A stretch of 12,296 nucleotides of DNA from Methylovulum sp. (GTDB taxonomy: Bacteria > Pseudomonadota > Gammaproteobacteria > Methylococcales > Methylomonadaceae): contig JACXTQ010000062.1 of assembly GCA_016919605.1 (NCBI GenBank), positions 1 through 12,296 on the forward strand, written 5' to 3'. A model generated the notes under the pieces. It searched no databases and was not told the DNA's origin. It saw nothing but the letters and a program-made list of their open reading frames with translations. Of this stretch, positions 7,457-12,296 are shown in pieces. The position numbers were made by a program, and so were the translations under genes. Each line of letters starts with the position of its first letter. Positions within the stretch are counted from its first letter, which is position 1.

Positions 7457-9199
7457 ATGAAAACACCTCATATCCCCTTAGACGCACCTTATAGCGCAAG
7501 CCAACGGGCTTGGTTAAGCGGCTTTTTCGCCGGTATGCACACCCATTTAATACAAACCGCCGGAACTAGCAACCAAACTGATGCCCGCATCCTGAATATC
7601 TTATACGGCAGCCAAACTGGCAACGCCGAAGCGGTTGCCAACGATGCGGCGAATGTCGCCAAAACCCATGGCCTAAAACCCGTAGTCAAGAGTATGGATG
7701 AAATTGACGTGGGGGCATTGGCAGCGATGGATTACCTGTTGATTATCACCAGCACTTACGGTGAAGGTGAAATGCCTGACAATGCGCAAATGCTCTGGGA
7801 TGCAGTGTCCGGCGAATCGGCTCCGGCGCTGGCGAAAATGAGCTATTCGGTGCTGGCACTAGGCGATACCAGCTACGATTTATTTTGCCAAGCCGGTAAA
7901 GACTGGGATAACCGCCTTAAGGAATTGGGAGCCACCCGCCTTTACGAGCGCACCGATTGTGATGTCGATTTTGAAGAACCCGCCAACACTTGGCTAAGTG
8001 CCGTAATCCCGCAAATTGCCGGTGGCGCTTCCACCACCGTCATCATAGACCCTAACACCAGCACGGCTGACAAGCCGCAGTACCACCGCAAAAACCCATT
8101 TCCGGCAAAATTGCTGGTCAATCGCTGGGTCACTAGCCCATCTTCGTCCAAAGAAACCCGCCATTATGAAATTTCTATCGCGGGTTCAGGCTTAAGCTAT
8201 GAAGCTGGTGATGCCTTGTGTGTAGTGCCGACCAATTGCCCGGAACTGGTCGATGCCATCCTGAAAGCCATCGGCTGCCAAGGCGATGAGGATGAGCCGG
8301 TCAGCGGCCTATTGCTGCCTTTACGCGAAGCCTTGTTGACCCAATTTGAAATCAAGACCCCCAGCAAAGAATTGCTTGAAGAAATTGCCAGACGCTCCGG
8401 CGACCAAGAATTGAATGGCCTTTTGAGCGCTGGCACTAAAGAACAATTGGGCGATTACTTATGGGGACGCGACACCTTAGATTTGTTGTTGCAATTTCCG
8501 CAAGCGGATTTTTCCGCCGCCGAATTTATCGGCTTGTTAAAGCCTTTGCAACACCGCGCCTATTCGATTTCTTCCAGTGGCAAGGTTTACCCCGACACCG
8601 TCCACCTAACCGTCGCCAGCGTCCGTTACGAGAGCCATGGCCGTCAACATAAAGGGGTCTGCTCAACCTTTTTGGCGGATTTGGTCGATGAAAACACCCC
8701 CGTGCGCTGCTTTTTTACCCCCAACAAGGTGTTCCGCGTCCCTGAAGACAACAGCTTGCCGATGATTATGGTCGGCCCCGGCACGGGTGTCGCCCCTTTC
8801 CGCGCCTTCTTGCAAGAGCGCCAATACCGTCAGGCGACCGGCAAAAATTGGCTGTTTTTTGGCGACCGTAATGCCGCCACCGATTTTATGTACCGGGAAG
8901 AGCTTGAAGCCATGCAAGCCAGCGGCTTACTGACCCGCTTAGATTTGGCGTTCTCCCGCGACCAGGACGCAAAAATCTATGTCCAAGACAAAATGGTCGA
9001 ACAAGGGGCCCAGCTGTTTGCATGGTTGGAAGAAGGCGGTTATTTCTTTGTCTGTGGTGACGCGTACCGGATGGCCAAAGATGTCGATAAAGCCCTGCAT
9101 GATGTCATTGCCGAGCATGGCAAACTCAGCGCAGCACAGGCGGCGGAATACGTCAACCAATTGAAAAAAGACAAACGTTACGTCCGCGATGTCTACTAA
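7457..9199 (+). CDS. NADPH-dependent diflavin reductase, CysJ-like (sulfite reductase flavoprotein alpha type)
   Basis: Carries electrons from NADPH through FAD to FMN and on to a partner metalloprotein. Domains in order: an N-terminal QRAWLSGFFAGM segment as in CysJ; flavodoxin domain about 44-190 with GSQTGNAE (51-58), STYGEGE (99-105) and LGDTSY (135-140) binding FMN; FAD domain about 215-425 with RAYS (367-370) and GVCSTF (400-405); NADP domain with GPGTGVAPFR (440-449), SRDQ (500-503), CGD (533-535) and the C-terminal YVRDVY. The SR pair and IYVQDKM stretch match CysJ closely and indicate NADPH rather than NADH. At 580 residues it is near full CysJ length (599 in E. coli), with all domains intact. 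No sulfite reductase hemoprotein gene (cysI) follows; the neighbour upstream is the GltB-like gene, 84 bases away on the same strand. It may serve sulfite reductase encoded elsewhere or the GltB-like protein. No good ribosome binding site precedes the ATG. Confidence 0.93.
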   Translation: MKTPHIPLDAPYSASQRAWLSGFFAGMHTHLIQTAGTSNQTDARILNILYGSQTGNAEAVANDAANVAKTHGLKPVVKSMDEIDVGALAAMDYLLIITSTYGEGEMPDNAQMLWDAVSGESAPALAKMSYSVLALGDTSYDLFCQAGKDWDNRLKELGATRLYERTDCDVDFEEPANTWLSAVIPQIAGGASTTVIIDPNTSTADKPQYHRKNPFPAKLLVNRWVTSPSSSKETRHYEISIAGSGLSYEAGDALCVVPTNCPELVDAILKAIGCQGDEDEPVSGLLLPLREALLTQFEIKTPSKELLEEIARRSGDQELNGLLSAGTKEQLGDYLWGRDTLDLLLQFPQADFSAAEFIGLLKPLQHRAYSISSSGKVYPDTVHLTVASVRYESHGRQHKGVCSTFLADLVDENTPVRCFFTPNKVFRVPEDNSLPMIMVGPGTGVAPFRAFLQERQYRQATGKNWLFFGDRNAATDFMYREELEAMQASGLLTRLDLAFSRDQDAKIYVQDKMVEQGAQLFAWLEEGGYFFVCGDAYRMAKDVDKALHDVIAEHGKLSAAQAAEYVNQLKKDKRYVRDVY

Positions 9200-9210
9200 A
9201 ACGGTTGGCA

Positions 9211-9273
9211 AGCCTTTAAAACCAAGGGCTGTAGGGGGGATGGCCACCCTCCCCAAAAAATATTATTTTTTTT
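9211..9273 (+). terminator. Putative terminator region after the diflavin reductase gene
   Basis: Two stacked structures follow the stop codon at 9199. The first is a 7-bp hairpin with one G-T pair (9211-9217 with 9224-9230). The second is a G-rich/C-rich stem (G-run 9234-9239 against 9249-9254, one wobble). An A6 tract and then eight Ts (9266-9273) follow. The T-run starts about a dozen bases beyond the second stem, so the terminator is not canonical. The gap between two unrelated genes makes termination here likely. Confidence 0.4.
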
Positions 9274-9300
9274 GGTAAAATTGCCTTTACTTAGCAGAAA

Positions 9301-9333
9301 ATTTGCCTATCATTGCTGATAATAATGGCAAAT
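9301..9333 (+). promoter_or_regulatory. Inverted repeat upstream of the HD-GYP gene
   Basis: ATTTGCC (9301-9307) and GGCAAAT (9327-9333) are perfect complements spaced by 19 bases, with a smaller ATCA/TGAT pair inside (9309-9312 with 9317-9320). GATAAT at 9318-9323 matches a -10 box at five of six bases, but no good -35 lies 16-18 bases upstream. The arms would flank such a -10 element like an operator; alternatively this is a leader hairpin. Its role is inferred. Confidence 0.3.
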
Positions 9334-9353
9334 CTCTATAGAAGATTCCTCCT

Positions 9354-10694
9354 ATGCTCTCAACATTATGGCCTTTTCGGCAGAAAAAAAATCTAAAGAA
9401 AACTGAGCATAGTTTTGGTTCTTCTGTGGAAAAAAGTTATACACCCATTGATAAGCTGGTGCTGGGCATGTATGTCGTGGAGCTTGACCGCCCTTGGCTG
9501 GAATCGCCGTTCCTGTTCCAAGGGTTTGAGGTCAGGACTCCAGCGCAATTACAGGCAGTCAAAAACCTGTGCGCCTATGTCTACATAGACACCACCAAAA
9601 CCCGAAAAATCGTCCAAACGGCGGGCATTTCGGGAAATAGCGCCAACACCAGCCTATCGAAAATCACCGACCTTAAAAACACCGTTCCACCTAAAAGGCT
9701 AGGTTCGTTTGAGAGGGAGATTACCAAGGCGGAAAAAGCCTATACGGCCACCGACACCTTGATAAATGACTTTATGAAGCAGGCAGCACAAGGCAAAAGC
9801 ATTGATGGCTGGCTGGCCAAAAAAGCCGTCTCCGACTGCGTCAACGCAGTGTTACAATCCCCTGACACCCTGCTGTGGTTGATACGCCTAAAAGAAAAGG
9901 ACGAGCACACGGCACGCCATAGCCTGAATGTCTCAGTCTTATCGATAGTCTTAGGCCGCCATCTTGACGTTCCTGACACCGCGTTGGTCAATTTGGGACT
10001 GTGCGGCATGTTGCATGATATAGGCAAAATGCGCGTCCCTTATAAGCTCATTGTCAAACAAGACCGCTTGGAAGGCGAAGAGCTAAAGATCATGCAATCC
10101 CATACCACGCTCGGCTATGAATTGCTAAAATCCAGCGACAATATCGATTCCTGTGTGTGCGAGACCGCGCTGACCCATCATGAGCGCCTGTATGGCACCG
10201 GTTATCCGCGCCAGCTCAAACAAGCGAGCATCTCCGATTTTACCAAAATCGTTTCGATTGCCAGCGTTTACGACTCATTGACTAATGGCCGCCCCCATCA
10301 GCCGGGCAAAACCCACTTGGAAGCCACGCACATGATGACCAAAATGGTTGGTGCTAAACTGGATCGGGAGCTGCTAATCAAATTCATTGAAAGCTTAGGG
10401 GTCTATCCGCCCGGATGTATCGTGCAAATGACCAGCGGAGCCTTGGCTATTGTTGTCGAAGTCAATGACCGCATGAAATTGCGCCCCAAAATTATCTTGT
10501 TGCGTGACGAAGAAGGCAAACCCACCCCCGAACATTTGGTTGACCTTGCCCAAATGACGACCGACAGGAACGGCAATGTGTATGCCATCAAAAATGTGGT
10601 CAACCCCGAACAGTGGCACATCAACCCTAAGCAATACTATAGCCCCGGCTTTATCGAAAAGGGCTTTAGCATGAAAAAAATGGTTAGGCGTTAG
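9354..10694 (+). CDS. HD-GYP domain protein with N-terminal DUF3391-like region, probable cyclic-di-GMP phosphodiesterase
   Basis: HD-GYP proteins hydrolyse cyclic di-GMP at a two- or three-metal site and so influence motility, biofilm or related switches. Residues about 28-130 (IDKLVLGMYVVELDRPWLESP...) look like the DUF3391 module common in front of HD-GYP domains. The HD-GYP domain spans about 182-345: HTARHS with His185 and His189, MLHDIGK with His221-Asp222 and Lys225, His250, HHE at 275-277 and the signature GTGYP at 281-285. The metal and signature residues all appear present, so activity is plausible. About 100 more residues follow the domain (360-446), ending in a basic KKMVRR tail. 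There is no transmembrane segment, signal peptide or receiver domain, so it is probably cytosolic. The bases just before the ATG are CCTCCT, the reverse of a Shine-Dalgarno site; the nearest purine run is AGAAGA at 9340-9345. Confidence 0.92.
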   Translation: MLSTLWPFRQKKNLKKTEHSFGSSVEKSYTPIDKLVLGMYVVELDRPWLESPFLFQGFEVRTPAQLQAVKNLCAYVYIDTTKTRKIVQTAGISGNSANTSLSKITDLKNTVPPKRLGSFEREITKAEKAYTATDTLINDFMKQAAQGKSIDGWLAKKAVSDCVNAVLQSPDTLLWLIRLKEKDEHTARHSLNVSVLSIVLGRHLDVPDTALVNLGLCGMLHDIGKMRVPYKLIVKQDRLEGEELKIMQSHTTLGYELLKSSDNIDSCVCETALTHHERLYGTGYPRQLKQASISDFTKIVSIASVYDSLTNGRPHQPGKTHLEATHMMTKMVGAKLDRELLIKFIESLGVYPPGCIVQMTSGALAIVVEVNDRMKLRPKIILLRDEEGKPTPEHLVDLAQMTTDRNGNVYAIKNVVNPEQWHINPKQYYSPGFIEKGFSMKKMVRR

Positions 10695-10762
10695 ACCTCG
10701 GCCATTCGCCAAACCGGCCTTAAACCGCCAAACCCTTCCCCCCAAAAAAGCATCAGCCTCAA

Positions 10763-10776
10763 GCCCTCCATAGGGC
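10763..10776. other. Small hairpin in the convergent spacer
   Basis: GCCCT (10763-10767) pairs with AGGGC (10772-10776) across CCAT. No T-run follows on the plus strand, so I see no proper terminator for the HD-GYP gene. The same spacer carries two copies of a C-rich tract, CCCTTCCCCCC, at 10733-10743 and 10791-10801. I see no gene between 10695 and 10841. Confidence 0.25.
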
Positions 10777-10841
10777 GCAAGAAACCTTATCCCTTCCCCC
10801 CCTAGCCATGCTTGCACACCCTTCTGCGCAGTTGCTTAGAC

Positions 10842-10886
10842 AAAAAAAAGCCGCCAGTGGTGTCCGAAAGCGGCAACTGGCGGCTT
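10842..10886 (-). terminator. Rho-independent terminator of ppiD
   Basis: On the minus strand, an 11-bp perfect stem (AAGCCGCCAGT at 10848-10858 with 10876-10886 in plus coordinates) is closed by a loop with its own inner CCG/CGG pairing. It is followed at once by eight Ts (plus-strand A-run 10842-10849, partly shared with the stem). It begins 15 bases after the ppiD stop. No matching T-run lies on the plus-strand side, so it serves ppiD only. Confidence 0.88.
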
Positions 10887-10901
10887 GATGACCTAGAGCG
10901 T

Positions 10902-12296
10902 TTACTCCGCTGCTGGCAGGGCTTTGGTTTGGACAGAAATGTCCGCATCAGCTTGCAAGCTGTTCAACACCGCGTTAAATTCAGCTTCCCCTAAAGCATT
11001 GCCAATACTCTTTTTGGCAAGCTCCAATTGTTTTTTGTCATCCTCACCCATTACCCCTGGTATCACCTTGGTCAGACTGACCACAATTTGCTCACCGGAC
11101 GGTTGCGGGGCAACAAAAATGCTGGGCTTGTCACCGACCGGTTTGGCGGCCTTAAAAATGGCTTGCAACAAAGGTACTGGCACCTCGGCTTTCCGGCGTG
11201 TCAACGCCTTAAGGCTTTTGACTTCCAGCTTATTTTCGCTCGCCACCGCTTGTAAAGATTCACCCGCCTGCAAGCGGCTTTTGATTTGTTTGGCCTTATC
11301 AGCCGCCAATTGCTTGGCTTGGTCATTAGCCAAAATCGCCGCTATATCAGGCTTCACCGCCGCCAACTCGCGGGTGGCCGCCGGCTTATGTTCCTGCATA
11401 CGCAACACCACCAAAACATCGCTACCCAACTCTATCGGTGTACTGTTATTGCCTTGCAACACCTCATCGGTAAAGGCCGCACTACGGATCTTGTCGTCCG
11501 CCGCAACGCCTTCACCGTGCTCTTTAGTGAACAAGGCCGATTTTTTGATGGTCAAACCCAAAGCATCGGCGGCGGCCTGTAGGTTATCGGGATTTTGATA
11601 GCTGACTTCAGCCAGCTTTTCCCCCGCCTCATAAAAGCCGGTTTCCGCCTGGGCTTTTTGGTACGCTTTAGTCACTTCGTCCTTAACGCTTTCGTAAGGC
11701 TTGGTTTGTGCGGGCACTAATTCGGTCACTTTAATCAGATGATAGCCAAACGCCGATTTTACCGGTGCTGACATCTCACCCAACTTTAAAGCCGTAGCGG
11801 CAGCCTCAAAGTCTTTTTCCATCACCCCAGCACTAAACAGCCCTAAATCGCCACCGTTTTTGGCAGAAGCCTTATCGTCAGAAAGTTCGGCGGCCAAGGC
11901 GGCAAAATCTTTGCTGGCCAGGGCCTGCTTGGCTTGTTGCGCCTTTTCCAAAGCGGCCTTATCGCTGGTCTTGGCATCGACCGCAAATAAAATATGGCTG
12001 ATTTTCCGGCGCTCCGGAGTGCTGTACTGATCTTTTTGGTCGTTGTAAAACGCCTTAAGCTTGTCCTCGCTAACCTCAACCTTTTTCGCCCAATCGGCCA
12101 GCGACAATTCGACATAGTCAATAGACATCTGTTCAGGCGTTTGGTAAGCGTCCTGATGTTGCTGGAAATAAGCGGATATGTCTTCATCTTTAGGCGGTTG
12201 CGCCACGGGCTGCAAAGGCACGGTGACATAATCGACATCACGTTGTTGGTTTTGGATCTTAAAAAAGCTTTCCACATCGTATTGGCTGGCAAAACT
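10902..12296 (-). CDS. ppiD: PpiD-type periplasmic chaperone / peptidyl-prolyl isomerase, C-terminal part (5' end outside window)
   Basis: PpiD is anchored in the inner membrane and faces the periplasm, where it helps newly exported proteins fold near the SecYEG translocon. The frame stays open to the window edge, so the N-terminal anchor and part of the chaperone domain are missing: 464 residues are seen against about 620 in E. coli. The apparent start at a GTG (12275) is internal, because the frame continues upstream as SFASQYD. Visible parts are a SurA_N-type segment with FFKIQNQQRDVDYVTVPL, typical of PpiD, then one parvulin domain at about residues 98-193 of the fragment (ISHILF, GGDLGLF, APVKSAFGYHLIKV), then a long helical C-terminal region. 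Whether the parvulin domain is catalytic cannot be told; it is inactive in E. coli PpiD. The gene is convergent with the HD-GYP gene and ends at a strong terminator. Confidence 0.93.
   Translation of the reverse strand, partial: SFASQYDVESFFKIQNQQRDVDYVTVPLQPVAQPPKDEDISAYFQQHQDAYQTPEQMSIDYVELSLADWAKKVEVSEDKLKAFYNDQKDQYSTPERRKISHILFAVDAKTSDKAALEKAQQAKQALASKDFAALAAELSDDKASAKNGGDLGLFSAGVMEKDFEAAATALKLGEMSAPVKSAFGYHLIKVTELVPAQTKPYESVKDEVTKAYQKAQAETGFYEAGEKLAEVSYQNPDNLQAAADALGLTIKKSALFTKEHGEGVAADDKIRSAAFTDEVLQGNNSTPIELGSDVLVVLRMQEHKPAATRELAAVKPDIAAILANDQAKQLAADKAKQIKSRLQAGESLQAVASENKLEVKSLKALTRRKAEVPVPLLQAIFKAAKPVGDKPSIFVAPQPSGEQIVVSLTKVIPGVMGEDDKKQLELAKKSIGNALGEAEFNAVLNSLQADADISVQTKALPAAE

Noticed and set aside
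7457..9199. Calling this gene plain cysJ
   Set aside because: Sequence similarity to CysJ is strong, but no cysI is adjacent and the neighbour is a GltB-like gene, so the partner is uncertain and no symbol is assigned.
12273..12275. GTG at 12275 as the start of the ppiD-like gene
   Set aside because: The frame remains open to the window edge, and the N-terminal membrane anchor expected of PpiD is missing, so the real start lies outside the window.

Overview
The window looks like chromosomal DNA of a gammaproteobacterium of moderate GC content. The evidence is a PpiD-type periplasmic chaperone, a UbiF/UbiI-type ubiquinone hydroxylase and a CysJ-like NADPH diflavin reductase, all of which resemble gammaproteobacterial proteins as I recall them. 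A methanotroph of the Methylococcales is a plausible guess, but nothing in the window proves it. There are no tRNA or rRNA genes, no transposase and no CRISPR array.

Layout. Positions 1-424 hold no convincing gene: the first ~290 bases are GC-rich and packed with inverted and direct repeats, and the rest is AT-richer. Positions 425-1642 (minus) encode a UbiH/UbiF/VisC/COQ6-family flavin monooxygenase. A ~250-bp divergent intergenic region with two clear inverted repeats separates it from a very large glutamate-synthase-like protein (1895-7372, plus, 1825 residues). After an 84-bp gap containing a perfect 12-bp hairpin comes a CysJ-like FMN/FAD/NADPH reductase (7457-9199, plus). A hairpin- and T-rich spacer then precedes an HD-GYP protein with an N-terminal DUF3391-like region (9354-10694, plus). 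The right end carries the C-terminal three quarters of ppiD on the minus strand (10902-12296, cut by the window edge), with a clear Rho-independent terminator at 10842-10886 in the convergent spacer.

The most interesting part is the pair at 1895-9199. The GltB-like protein has an intact glutaminase site, but no GltD (NADPH-oxidising beta subunit) follows it. The next gene instead encodes an NADPH diflavin reductase of the sulfite-reductase type. The GltB-like protein differs from the E. coli protein (compared from memory) in three ways: the cysteine cluster has spacing C-x5-C-x3-C, two glycine-rich flavin-barrel motifs are changed, and there is a ~97-residue insertion plus a ~205-residue helical C-terminal extension. 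A reasonable hypothesis is a non-canonical glutamate synthase or related amidotransferase fed by a diflavin reductase. This is inference and needs genome context and biochemistry. The other genes are ordinary housekeeping or signalling functions: quinone synthesis, cyclic-di-GMP turnover and envelope protein folding.
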